From Clostridia bacterium (GTDB lineage Bacteria; Bacillota; Clostridia; Oscillospirales; Acutalibacteraceae), in the NCBI GenBank assembly GCA_900755895.1, contig CAAEIG010000042.1:1-30818 (forward strand): 30,818 bases of DNA. Reading direction: 5' to 3'. Of the stretch, positions 23,894 through 30,730 are shown piece by piece; the stretch's first letter is position 1, and each line of letters begins with the position of its first letter. The notes beneath the pieces were generated by a model. The model was given only the letters and a program-made list of their open reading frames with translations. It did no database searches and was not told the DNA's origin. The position numbers and the translations under genes are program-made.

Positions 23894-23951
23894 GGGATAT
23901 CGATACCCTTTTATTTGTTAACATTATAATGGAACTCAAAGGACTATTCAA
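23894..23951 (-). promoter_or_regulatory. RHH gene promoter with possible operator
   Basis: On the minus strand TTGAAT (23946-23951) and TATAAT (23923-23928) are 17 bp apart. Between the start site and the gene lies GGGATATCGATACCC (23894-23908), palindromic around TATCGATA with one asymmetric base, well placed for autorepression by a dimeric RHH protein. The promoter is seen; the operator role is inferred. Confidence 0.65.
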
Positions 23952-24106
23952 TAGATTTTGACAGCTTTTTTTAACAGATTTTCCGAAAAGAGAGGTTCCA
24001 TAAGGAAGTCTCCAGAGCGGATAAGAAAAGTGTACAAAAAGCCAAAGAATATCCAAAGAGTAATTGTTTTTTGGGTTTTTATACCCCTCCACCCCCGCCG
24101 ATTAAG

Positions 24107-24141
24107 AAAGGGTTGCCCTTTGGAGGGCCGGGAATTATAAT
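24107..24141 (+). promoter_or_regulatory. S9 peptidase promoter with inverted repeat over the -35
   Basis: TTGCCC (24113-24118) and TATAAT (24136-24141) have a 17-bp spacer. The -35 lies inside the inverted repeat AAAGGG-TTG-CCCTTT (24107-24121), which may be a regulator site. Confidence 0.6.
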
Positions 24142-24185
24142 GGGAAAAAGAACTGCAACAGCCATTAGAAAGGATGGGATATCAG

Positions 24186-26186
24186 ATGGAAACACTGAAG
24201 ATGGAAGCGTTTACAGAGTACACCTTCCTGTCCGGCCTGCGCCGGGGACCGGAGGGCGGATTGGCCTGGATTGCCGCTAAAGCCAATCTGGAGGAGAACG
24301 GTTACCAGCGGGATCTGTGGCTGAAGCCCCAGGATGGGGAGGCCTATCAGCTTACCGGGGACGGCAAAACCGGTGGATTCCTCTGGGATGGTCCCCGGAC
24401 CCTGTTGTTTTCCTCTGGGCGGGATCCAGAGCTGAAAAAGCTCTCGGAGTCCGGGGAGGAAGGTACCACCTTTTACCGCATGGACCTGGGAGCCGGTGAA
24501 GCCCGCAAGGCGTTTGGCGTGCCTCTTTCTGCCAGCTTGTTGGACAAGGTGGCTCCTGGCAAATACCTGTTGCGGGTGAATTGGGACCTGCGTTTTTCCA
24601 AGGTATACCAGCTCAAAGGCAGTGCCAAGGAGGCTTTGCTGAAGGAGAAGAAGGAGGAGCAGGATTACCAGGTGCTGGATGAAATGCCCTTCTACTTCAA
24701 CGGGGAAGGCTATGTGAATAAGCACCGCACCGCGATTTTCCTCTATGAGGAGGAAGGTGGAAAGCTGACCCGCCTCACCAAGGAGAACTTTGACGTGGAG
24801 GCCGCCCACCTCAGCGCAGATGGCAAGCGCCTGCTGTTCACGGGAGAATCCTACACAGTCCGGCGGAAGCTGCGCTCCGGGGTGTATGTGTACAACCTGG
24901 AGACCGGGGAGACCAAGGAGCTGTTGAAGCCCCGCACCTACAGTCTGTATGATGCCCAGTGGTGGGGGGAGAAGATCCTGCTGGTGGGCACCGATTGCAA
25001 GCGGTATGGCCTCAATGAAAACGCCCAGTTCTACACCCTGGATCCTGCTACCGGCGCAGTGACTTTACTGGCCGCCTATGAGGATGCCATTGGCTCCTCC
25101 GTGGGCAGTGATTGCCGGCTGGGCGGCGGCCGGGAGATGCTGGTGCAGGACGGTAAGCTGTATTTTGTGGCCACCATCCGCAATGCCTCCCATGTGTACT
25201 GCCTGGATCAGAGCGGGAAGATTTGCCCGGTGTACACTCAGGAAGGCTCTGTGGACTGCATGGATGTGGGGGATGGCAAGCTGTACTTCATCGGTATGCA
25301 GGACATGAAGCTGCAGGAGGTGTATGCCTGGGATCAGGCTGGGCAAGCGTGTAGCCAGCTGACTAACTTCAATGAGAAGGTCCTGGAGAACGTGTATGTG
25401 GCCATGCCTCAAAAGCTCACCTATGAAAACGATGGTACCGACCTGGACGGCTGGGTGCTGCTGCCCAAGGACTTTGACCCCAACAAGACATACCCCGCTG
25501 TGCTGGATATCCACGGCGGACCCAAGACGGTGTACGGCGAGGTGTTCTACCACGAGATGCAGTACTGGGCCAATCTGGGCTACTTTGTGTTCTTCTGCAA
25601 TCCCCGGGGCGGGGACGGCAGGGGCAACGAGTTTGCCGATATCCGGGGCAAGTACGGCACCATTGATTATGACGACATCATGGTGTTCACCGACAAAGTC
25701 CTGGAGAAATATCCCCAGATTGACGCTAAGCGGCTGTGCGTCACCGGCGGCAGCTATGGCGGCTTCATGACCAACTGGATTGTCGGCCATACGGACCGGT
25801 TCTGTGCCGCAGCCACCCAGAGATCCATCACCAACTGGGTGGGCTTCCAGTTCACTTCGGATATTGGCGGGGAATTTGCCCAGGACCAGATGGGCCTGGG
25901 AGACCGGGGTACTGTCTGGAACCGGGTGGAGAAGCTGTGGGAGCACTCTCCCCTGAAGTATCTGGATCATTGCACCACCCCCACCCTGGTGATCCACAGC
26001 GATGAGGATTACCGCTGCCCCCTGTCCGAGGGATATCAGATCTATTGCGCGCTGCAGCAGCGGGGCGTGGAGAGCCGAATGGTGATCTTCCATGGAGAGA
26101 ACCACGAACTGTCCCGCAGCGGCAAGCCTAAACATCGCATTCGCCGGCTGAAGGAGATCACGGAGTGGTTCCAAAAGCATCAATAA
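24186..26186 (+). CDS. S9 family serine peptidase (acylaminoacyl-peptidase/prolyl-oligopeptidase type)
   Basis: The 666-residue cytosolic peptidase has an N-terminal beta-propeller (about 1-400, WD40-like PD40 segments such as DGKRLLFTGES) and a C-terminal alpha/beta-hydrolase domain. Catalytic S523 lies in GGSYGGFM, D606 in HSDEDYRCP and H640 in HGENHELSR, so the triad is complete. YPAVLDIHGGPKTVYG and NPRGGDGRG form the oxyanion region. It would cut short peptides or remove blocked N-terminal residues. There is no signal peptide. ATG 24186 is taken as start; ATG 24174 is in frame but abuts the AAAGGA site, and the 24186 spacing of 12 bp is long. The same AAAGGATGGG leader occurs before the RHH gene. 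Confidence 0.9.
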   Translation: METLKMEAFTEYTFLSGLRRGPEGGLAWIAAKANLEENGYQRDLWLKPQDGEAYQLTGDGKTGGFLWDGPRTLLFSSGRDPELKKLSESGEEGTTFYRMDLGAGEARKAFGVPLSASLLDKVAPGKYLLRVNWDLRFSKVYQLKGSAKEALLKEKKEEQDYQVLDEMPFYFNGEGYVNKHRTAIFLYEEEGGKLTRLTKENFDVEAAHLSADGKRLLFTGESYTVRRKLRSGVYVYNLETGETKELLKPRTYSLYDAQWWGEKILLVGTDCKRYGLNENAQFYTLDPATGAVTLLAAYEDAIGSSVGSDCRLGGGREMLVQDGKLYFVATIRNASHVYCLDQSGKICPVYTQEGSVDCMDVGDGKLYFIGMQDMKLQEVYAWDQAGQACSQLTNFNEKVLENVYVAMPQKLTYENDGTDLDGWVLLPKDFDPNKTYPAVLDIHGGPKTVYGEVFYHEMQYWANLGYFVFFCNPRGGDGRGNEFADIRGKYGTIDYDDIMVFTDKVLEKYPQIDAKRLCVTGGSYGGFMTNWIVGHTDRFCAAATQRSITNWVGFQFTSDIGGEFAQDQMGLGDRGTVWNRVEKLWEHSPLKYLDHCTTPTLVIHSDEDYRCPLSEGYQIYCALQQRGVESRMVIFHGENHELSRSGKPKHRIRRLKEITEWFQKHQ

Positions 26187-26202
26187 AAGCTTGAAAAGCC
26201 AG

Positions 26203-26242
26203 AAAAAAGGTGCTGTTGCTTTTGGCAACAGCACCTTTTTTT
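26203..26242 (+). terminator. Terminator of the S9 peptidase gene
   Basis: A perfect 11-bp stem (GGTGCTGTTGC and complement, 5-base loop) is flanked by six A and followed by seven T, 16 bp after the stop. Confidence 0.92.
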
Positions 26243-26318
26243 GTGGCAAGGAAGGGATTTGTACTAAGCCCCCCGCAGACCACATATCTATCTAACACAG
26301 TGGAAGCGAGGGGTGTAT

Positions 26319-26573
26319 ATGTCCAATCAAGTGATAGACGACCGGGCCACACGGCTTGGGGAATACATTGTAGAAAATAAAGCCACCGTGCGTCGGGCAG
26401 CGAAGCAATTCGGCGTCAGTAAAAGCACCGTGCATAAGGACGTCTCGCAGCGTCTCAAATATTTGGACAGTGGGTTATATCGAGATGTGAAAAATGTGCT
26501 GGCGGTGAACAAGGCCCAACGGCATATCCGGGGCGGATTGGCCACCAAGAAAAAATACCAGGCCATGAAATAG
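26319..26573 (+). CDS. spoIIID: Sporulation transcription factor SpoIIID
   Basis: SpoIIID is a small mother-cell DNA-binding protein that adjusts sigma-E and sigma-K regulons during endospore formation. The 84-residue length is normal. The helix-turn-helix is TVRRAAKQFGVSKSTVHKDV, preceded by DDRATRLGEYIVENKA and followed by the basic tail HIRGGLATKKKYQ needed for DNA contact. ATG 26319 has GAGGGGTG upstream; the in-frame GTG 26313 is part of that site. It faces the spoIIQ-type gene end to end. It is good evidence that the organism is a spore former. Confidence 0.96.
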   Translation: MSNQVIDDRATRLGEYIVENKATVRRAAKQFGVSKSTVHKDVSQRLKYLDSGLYRDVKNVLAVNKAQRHIRGGLATKKKYQAMK

Positions 26574-26593
26574 AAAAATCCGCCCCACCGCTG

Positions 26594-26627
26594 AAGGGAC
26601 ACCTGGCATTGCCGGGTGTCCCTTTTC
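26594..26627 (+). terminator. Terminator of spoIIID
   Basis: A 14-bp stem (AAGGGACACC-T-GGC with GCC-G-GGTGTCCCTT, one T-G pair, loop ATT) is followed by TTTTC in the 63-bp gap between the convergent genes. Confidence 0.85.
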
Positions 26628-26636
26628 TCGGTGATG

Positions 26637-27479
26637 TTATGCCTGACCTTCCAGTACAGCCTGGGGGTCCAGAGTGACGCTGTCCCGACGGACTTCCAGG
26701 TGCAGATGGGGCTCTTCGGCAGCCTCATAGGGCACGGCGGTGACCACGCCCAGCTGTTGACCGGCGCTGACCACATCCCCGGGATTGACTAGGAAGTTCT
26801 CACCCACTCCGCAGTAGTAGAACAGGTAGTCGCCGTGCTCCACCAGTATTACGTTGCCCAGCATGCTGTCGGTGTAGGTCTCCTTCACCTGGCCGTTGGC
26901 ACAGGCTACCACAGGAGCTTCCGCCTCTGCGGATACGTCCAGACCAGTGTGGATTCGCCAGTCCTTCATGGTTTCGGAGTACACAGGTGTTCCGGCACTG
27001 TACGCCGCCTGAACTTCCCCGCCGCTGATGGGCCAGATCATCTCCGTGCTGATGGTGTACAGCGGAGCATTGGCGGGTACCTGCTGGCTGTTCTCGGACT
27101 CCTCTTCCGGCTCCTCCTCAGGTTGGGGAGTAGGAGTGGGAGTGGCCTCCTGTTCCGGCTGACCGGCGGTTTCGGTCACATCCTCCCGGGGAGCTTCCGG
27201 ATCGTCATTGTTCACAGCAGAGCTCTCATCCTGGTCCTCTTCCCGAGAAACGGTGATGTCCTCTCCGTCCTCTTCCAGCGCGGTGCCGGTCTGCTGGTCC
27301 TTGCGCACGTCCTCTGCCTGCTGGCTGACCAGCTCGTCACTTTCGGTGTTGGCAGCATAGCTGTTGACCGCGTCATAGGTGCTCCAGGCGGCGATACCCA
27401 CGGCCACCAGGCATACGGCCAGGGCCAGATAGAATCCGCTTCGCCTGGTTTTCTCCTCTGTAAAGCGTTTTCCGTTCAT
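26637..27479 (-). CDS. spoIIQ: SpoIIQ-like M23 (LytM) membrane-anchored protein
   Basis: The 280-residue protein has a short cytoplasmic start, one transmembrane helix (about 16-33) and a long acidic/proline linker (about 45-140, with PTPTPTPQPEEE). A LytM/M23 domain follows. Metal ligands are intact: H177 and D181 in IHTGLDV, and H258/H260 in PHLHLEV. SpoIIQ sits in the forespore membrane and pairs with mother-cell SpoIIIAH across the engulfment gap; clostridial versions keep the zinc site, which Bacillus has partly lost. Its position next to spoIIID matches clostridial gene order in neighbourhood though here the genes converge. ATG 27479 has AAAGGA about 9 bp upstream. A sigma-F-like promoter lies behind. 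A vegetative M23 peptidase is the alternative. Confidence 0.82.
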   Translation of the reverse strand: MNGKRFTEEKTRRSGFYLALAVCLVAVGIAAWSTYDAVNSYAANTESDELVSQQAEDVRKDQQTGTALEEDGEDITVSREEDQDESSAVNNDDPEAPREDVTETAGQPEQEATPTPTPQPEEEPEEESENSQQVPANAPLYTISTEMIWPISGGEVQAAYSAGTPVYSETMKDWRIHTGLDVSAEAEAPVVACANGQVKETYTDSMLGNVILVEHGDYLFYYCGVGENFLVNPGDVVSAGQQLGVVTAVPYEAAEEPHLHLEVRRDSVTLDPQAVLEGQA

Positions 27480-27523
27480 AAGCACACGTTCCTTTCGGCT
27501 CAGATTACGTTTTCCTGCAACGA

Positions 27524-27553
27524 TAGTCTGAACCGGTCCCGGCGGCTTTATGC
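27524..27553 (-). promoter_or_regulatory. spoIIQ: Candidate sigma-F-type promoter of spoIIQ
   Basis: On the minus strand GCATA (27549-27553) and GTTCAGACTA (27524-27533) are 15 bp apart, fitting the sigma-F/sigma-G pattern (GYATA, then GGnnAnAnTA) at the -35 and at five of seven -10 positions. No housekeeping promoter is seen in this gap. spoIIQ is a known sigma-F target in Bacillus. Confidence 0.5.
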
Positions 27554-27578
27554 AAAACAGTGGGATTGATAAAAAAGA

Positions 27579-27602
27579 AAAAGCCCCGAAAAAGGGGCTT
27601 TT
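27579..27602 (-). terminator. Terminator of lexA
   Basis: On the minus strand AAAAGCCCC pairs with GGGGCTTTT (6-base loop) and is followed by TTCTTTTTT, 16 bp after the lexA stop. Confidence 0.85.
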
Positions 27603-27617
27603 CAGTTTCCAATATGT

Positions 27618-28199
27618 TCAGTAATAGCGCACCACGGCAATGACTTTGCCCAGCACCATGACATGGTCCGAGTAAATGGGGGAGAAATCCGGGTTCTCCG
27701 GCTGAAGGCGAATGCCGTCCTTTTCCCGGAACAGCCGCTTGACGGTGGCTTCGTCGTCGATCATGGCCACAACGATTTCTCCGTCATCGGCAGTGGGGGT
27801 CTTTTCCGCCACTACATAGTCCCCGTCTAAGATGCCCGCGTCCCGCATACTCAGGCCGGAAACGTGCAGAGCAAAGAGATCCTTGCCCTCTTTTTTTGTG
27901 AAGGGCAGATATCCTTCGATATCCTCCACAGCCAGGATGGGCATACCCGCAGTCACCCGTCCCAGAATGGGGACCTGGGTGGTAGGGGGCTCCCCTTGGA
28001 TGCGGATGGAGCGGTTCAACCCCGCTCCCCGGGAGATATAGCCCAAGCGCTCCAAGGTGCGCAGATGGGCGTGAACAGTAGAGGTGGATTTCAGTCCCGT
28101 AGCGGCACAGATTTCCCGCACAGTGGGCGGCACCCCGGTTGAGGACTGCTGCCGGAGGAAATCGTACACCTTTTGCTGGCTTTTTGTCAGATGCTCCAT
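27618..28199 (-). CDS. lexA: SOS repressor LexA
   Basis: LexA represses DNA-damage genes and cleaves itself when RecA is activated. The 193-residue protein has the winged helix N-terminal domain (TVREICAATGLKSTSTVHAHL), the Ala84-Gly85 cleavage site in RVTAGMP, catalytic Ser117 in GLSMRDAGI and Lys154 in ATVKRLF. The C-terminal dimerisation part is complete. The start is ATG 28199, where homology begins (MEHLTKSQQ); the upstream ATG 28235 falls at or before the expected transcription start. The ribosome site is weak (GGGGCGCGGG). A palindrome over the promoter -35 suggests autoregulation. Confidence 0.96.
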   Translation of the reverse strand: MEHLTKSQQKVYDFLRQQSSTGVPPTVREICAATGLKSTSTVHAHLRTLERLGYISRGAGLNRSIRIQGEPPTTQVPILGRVTAGMPILAVEDIEGYLPFTKKEGKDLFALHVSGLSMRDAGILDGDYVVAEKTPTADDGEIVVAMIDDEATVKRLFREKDGIRLQPENPDFSPIYSDHVMVLGKVIAVVRYY

Positions 28200-28240
28200 A
28201 CCCGCGCCCCGCTTTCCCAAATGAGATAGTTTCAAGCATT

Positions 28241-28281
28241 ATTATAGCACAGCAGTCCCAAATTCGCAAACGTTTGTTTGC
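28241..28281 (-). promoter_or_regulatory. lexA: lexA promoter with palindromic SOS-type operator
   Basis: On the minus strand TTGCGA (28264-28269) and TATAAT (28241-28246) have a 17-bp spacer. Overlapping the -35 is the perfect inverted repeat GCAAAC-N4-GTTTGC (28266-28281). Its layout equals the Gram-positive LexA box (GAAC-N4-GTTC) but with AAAC/GTTT half-sites. Confidence 0.7.
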
Positions 28282-28425
28282 AAAAAGTGAAAATTTTTTT
28301 GTCCCAAAGCCCCGTGGATCCAAATCACTCGGACAGGGAAATGTTCACAAAAAGGGCAGAAATTCTTTAAGGTTTATTCACAGCGCCTTAACAACTCATG
28401 GGGGGATCGGGGGTATAATAACACC

Positions 28426-28537
28426 GTACTCAAAAGAAATGGACCGCACCTTTTCTTGAGATACATGTTCTACCCTCCTCAATAATACCCCTCAAGCTAA
28501 AGGAAAGGCCCCGGCGAAAGCTGGGGCCTTTCCTTTT
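28426..28537 (+). ncRNA. Candidate small regulatory RNA
   Basis: A perfect TATAAT (28414-28419) is followed, with no protein-coding frame, by about 110 bases ending in a very strong terminator. An imperfect hairpin near the 5' end joins CTCAA (28429-28433) to TTGAG (28456-28460). Between it and the terminator lies a C-rich single-stranded stretch with CCCTCCTC (28473-28480), the complement of a Shine-Dalgarno sequence, a hallmark of Gram-positive antisense regulators. The -35 is poor (TTAACA is 20 bp away). I recognise no known RNA family. The call rests on the promoter, terminator and anti-SD layout only. Confidence 0.45.
28499..28537 (+). terminator. Strong orphan terminator upstream of the GNAT gene
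   Basis: A perfect 14-bp stem (AAAGGAAAGGCCCC with GGGGCCTTTCCTTT, 10-base loop including GCGAAAGC) ends in TTTT. No protein gene on the plus strand lies upstream within 1.9 kb, so it must end an RNA or non-coding transcript. Confidence 0.88.
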
Positions 28538-28551
28538 GGGAGTTTGGGGCG

Positions 28552-28580
28552 TTGAGTTCTCGATGGGATTCTGATAGAAT
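28552..28580 (+). promoter_or_regulatory. Promoter of the GNAT gene
   Basis: TTGAGT (28552-28557) and TAGAAT (28575-28580) have a 17-bp spacer and lie 28 bp before the start codon. Confidence 0.7.
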
Positions 28581-28608
28581 AGTGGAAAAAAGAAAAGGGG
28601 GATTTGGC

Positions 28609-29313
28609 ATGAATCAGCTGGAACAGGCCCAGGCCTACTTGATGGGGAAGCCCCTGGAATACGTGGATATGCTGGAGCCCATTCGCCGTGGAATGGTGGA
28701 GGTGACCGCCTGCCGGAAAGACGGCGTGCTGCTTTACAACATCCCCGGGGAGCTGTACATGTTGGCGGCGGATAGCCTGGAGGCTGCTAAGGAGCTTTGC
28801 CGTGGGGTGGATTCCATGGATCTGGCAGTGGCTCACAGCCGGGAGGCCGGGGAGTACCTGGCCCAGCGGTACGGGATCCCCAAGTGTCAGCCCTGTACCC
28901 AGGCGGTGTATGTGGGGAAGGACCCTCTGCCGGAGGATTCCACCTTTGAGATCCGCACGCTGGGGCAGGAGTTCTTCCAGATTGTGCTGGATACCTACCA
29001 CTCCTTTTCCGATCCCAAGTACATTCGGAACCGGCTGGCGGCTGGAGTGATGCAGGGGGCTTTTCGAGATGGCCAGCTGGCTGGATTTATCGGCATGCAC
29101 GCCGAGGGCAGTGTGGGCTTGCTGGAGGTGCTGCCCGCCTTCCGGCGTCAGGGAGTGGCGACTGTTTTGATGAACCACATGGTCAACCGGTTCCTGGCCC
29201 AGGGGTGGATTCCCTTTTCGCAGATTTGGGAGGGGAATGAGGCCTCCTTTGCGCTGCATCGGAGAGTGGGCTGGACCTTTTGCCAGGAACCCCTGTTCTG
29301 GGCCATGGATTAA
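28609..29313 (+). CDS. GNAT family N-acetyltransferase
   Basis: The 234-residue protein has a C-terminal GNAT domain: acetyl-CoA loop VLPAFRRQGVATVLM (about 172-186), preceded by the FIGMHAEGSVGLLEV strand pair and followed by FSQIWEGNEASFALHRRVGW. The N-terminal half (about 1-110) is an extra domain with the segment LYNIPGELYMLAA, as in two-part clostridial GNAT proteins. The substrate cannot be told. ATG 28609 has AAAAGGGGGA 6 bp upstream. It has its own promoter and terminator and is a single-gene unit. Confidence 0.85.
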   Translation: MNQLEQAQAYLMGKPLEYVDMLEPIRRGMVEVTACRKDGVLLYNIPGELYMLAADSLEAAKELCRGVDSMDLAVAHSREAGEYLAQRYGIPKCQPCTQAVYVGKDPLPEDSTFEIRTLGQEFFQIVLDTYHSFSDPKYIRNRLAAGVMQGAFRDGQLAGFIGMHAEGSVGLLEVLPAFRRQGVATVLMNHMVNRFLAQGWIPFSQIWEGNEASFALHRRVGWTFCQEPLFWAMD

Positions 29314-29323
29314 AAAAAGAAAG

Positions 29324-29360
29324 TACCCTCTTGACAAATGGCTGTCGAGAGGGTATTCTT
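29324..29360 (+). terminator. Terminator of the GNAT gene
   Basis: A 13-bp stem (TACCCTCTTGACA with TGTCGAGAGGGTA, one T-G pair, 6-base loop) follows the stop by 10 bp and is followed by TTCTTG. It contains the downstream promoter. Confidence 0.75.
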
Positions 29361-29393
29361 GTGTTGTGGTTAGTTACTCAACTAATTAACTAA
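29331..29393 (+). promoter_or_regulatory. Promoter and operator of the YtrA-type operon
   Basis: A perfect -35 TTGACA (29331-29336), 17 bp, and -10 TATTCT (29354-29359) lie within the GNAT terminator hairpin. Just after the predicted start come TTAGTT-N4-AACTAA (29370-29385, a perfect inverted repeat) and a further AACTAA (29388-29393). This is a likely binding site for the GntR-type regulator encoded next. The role is inferred. Confidence 0.65.
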
Positions 29394-29411
29394 GTAAGAT
29401 AGGAGGCAGCC

Positions 29412-29795
29412 ATGGAACTGGATCTCAACGGAGAGCGGCCAATCTTCCAGCAGATCGCCGATTGGCTTGCAGACGGCATCCTCTCTGGGGCGTTCCCGGA
29501 GGAAAGCCAGATTCCCTCCATCACGGAATTTTCGGTGCAGTATAAGATCAACCCCGCCACCGCCCTCAAGGGTATCAACCTGTTGGTGGAAGAGGGAGTG
29601 ATCTACAAGAAAAGGGGAGTTGGCATGTTTGTGCAGACGGGCGCCGTGGAAAAGCTGCGGGCAAAGCGGAAGGAAGGATTTTACGACAATTTTATCGCTT
29701 CCATGATTGCGGAAGCCAAACGGCTGGGACTCACCCGGCAGGAGCTGCGGGACCTGATCGACCGGGGGTTCTCGGAGCAGAAGGAGGAGTTATGA
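29412..29795 (+). CDS. YtrA subfamily GntR transcriptional regulator
   Basis: The 127-residue protein has the winged-helix GntR domain (about 7-75): RPIFQQIADWLADGILSG, IPSITEFSVQYKINPATAL and the wing GVIYKKRGVGMFV. Only a short helical tail follows, which is the YtrA subfamily, usually linked to an ABC transporter and responsive to cell-envelope stress. ATG 29412 follows AGGAGG by 5 bp. The stop overlaps the ATPase start (ATGA), so they are translationally coupled. It probably represses its own operon through the repeats at 29370-29393. Confidence 0.92.
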   Translation: MELDLNGERPIFQQIADWLADGILSGAFPEESQIPSITEFSVQYKINPATALKGINLLVEEGVIYKKRGVGMFVQTGAVEKLRAKRKEGFYDNFIASMIAEAKRLGLTRQELRDLIDRGFSEQKEEL

Positions 29796-30673
29796 GTATC
29801 GTAATGGAACATATCACCAAGGGGTTTGGACCAGTGCGGGCACTGCAAGACGTCAGCATCACCCTGGAGGAGGGTAAGCTGTACGGCCTGCTGGGACGCA
29901 ACGGAGCGGGAAAGTCCACCCTGTTGAATGTCCTCACCCAGCGGCTGTTCCCGGAGGTGGGCAGCGTCACCGTGGACGGGGAATCCGTTGAGGACAATGA
30001 CCGTGCCCTGTCCAAGATGTATCTGATGAGTGAAAAGCTCTACTACCCGGAGTCCATGAAGGTGAAGGACGCCCTTCGGTGGAGCGGCGTCTTCTATCCC
30101 GAGTTCGATATGGAGTTTGCCTATCACCTGTGCAATGCCTTTCAGCTGGCAACCAACGCCAAGGTCAGTAAGCTGTCCACGGGCTACAGTACCATCTTCA
30201 AGATCATCGTGGCCCTGTCAGTGAACACTCCTTATGTGCTTCTGGATGAACCGGTGCTGGGCCTGGACGCCAACCACCGCGAGCTGTTTTATAAGACCTT
30301 GTTGGCCCGGTACAGTGAGCGTCCCTTCACCGGGGTGATCTCCACCCACCTGATCGAGGAGGTCTCCGGGCTTATCGAGGATGTGGTGATCCTCCACCAC
30401 GGGCAGGTGCTGAGGCAGTGCTCCCTGGAGGAGCTGTTGAGCCAGGGGTACGGGGTCAGCGGGCCCCGGGCCAAGGTGGAATCGTACATCGCAGGGAAAC
30501 AGCTGCTGGGCACGGATGTCCTGGGCGGCCTGATGAGCGCCTACGTAGTTGGGGAGCCGGATCGCGCTTCCCTGCCAGAGGGTCTGGAGCTGTCCGGCCT
30601 GGACCTGCAAAAGCTGTTTGTGCTGATGACCAGCGACCCGGAGGAAATCGCCTCCGGCAGCCATGGAAAGTGA
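29792..30673 (+). CDS. ABC transporter ATP-binding protein (YtrB-like)
   Basis: The 293-residue ATPase has Walker A GRNGAGKST (35-43), Walker B YVLLDEPVLGLD with D152 and E153, and the switch histidine in STHLIEE. The usual signature LSGGQ is replaced by LSTGYST (about 128-134), as commonly seen in the YtrB/BcrA-like subgroup with weak signatures. The C-terminal 80 residues are an extra domain. It normally works with a membrane permease encoded next, which is broken here. ATG 29792 is preceded by AAGGAGGAG. The export substrate is unknown. Confidence 0.9.
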   Translation: MSIVMEHITKGFGPVRALQDVSITLEEGKLYGLLGRNGAGKSTLLNVLTQRLFPEVGSVTVDGESVEDNDRALSKMYLMSEKLYYPESMKVKDALRWSGVFYPEFDMEFAYHLCNAFQLATNAKVSKLSTGYSTIFKIIVALSVNTPYVLLDEPVLGLDANHRELFYKTLLARYSERPFTGVISTHLIEEVSGLIEDVVILHHGQVLRQCSLEELLSQGYGVSGPRAKVESYIAGKQLLGTDVLGGLMSAYVVGEPDRASLPEGLELSGLDLQKLFVLMTSDPEEIASGSHGK

Positions 30674-30682
30674 GGGAGAGAT

Positions 30683-30730
30683 ATGAAACTGAAACAATCC
30701 ATCTACTACCAGTTTTGGGATTACCGATAG
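30683..30730 (+). pseudogene. Truncated permease start of the YtrA-type operon (15 codons)
   Basis: After the ATPase, GAGGGAGAG and ATG 30683 open a frame reading MKLKQSIYYQFWDYR and then stop at TAG 30728. The beginning resembles N-termini of the permeases that pair with YtrB-like ATPases, but no membrane segment follows and the frame then has further stops. The following bases are about 35% GC against roughly 60% before. An insertion or rearrangement that cut the permease gene is the likely reason; a real 15-residue leader peptide is the alternative. Confidence 0.5.

Larger units (their letters stand above)
23869..24185. other. Intergenic region between RHH and S9 peptidase genes (317 bp)
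   Basis: This AT-rich gap holds the divergent promoters of the RHH gene and the peptidase, plus a near-palindrome and an inverted repeat described separately. Bases about 23955-24105 contain no gene I can support; the short open frames there lack ribosome sites and recognisable content. Confidence 0.7.
28200..28608. other. Intergenic region between lexA and the GNAT gene (409 bp)
   Basis: It holds the lexA promoter/operator, a candidate small RNA with a strong terminator, and the GNAT promoter. Bases about 28285-28385 show only AT-rich sequence with no gene or element I can support. Confidence 0.7.

Noticed and set aside
23856..24092. Minus-strand frame of 78 codons
   Set aside because: It overlaps the RHH promoter and start in another frame, has no ribosome site and resembles no family.
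23958..24140. Plus-strand frame of 60 codons before the S9 peptidase
   Set aside because: TTG start without ribosome site, overlaps the peptidase promoter; a TTGACA here has no matching -10.
26261..26290. Possible sigma-E promoter of spoIIID
   Set aside because: CATATCTA only partly fits the -10 CATACAnT and no good -35 is present; too weak to list.
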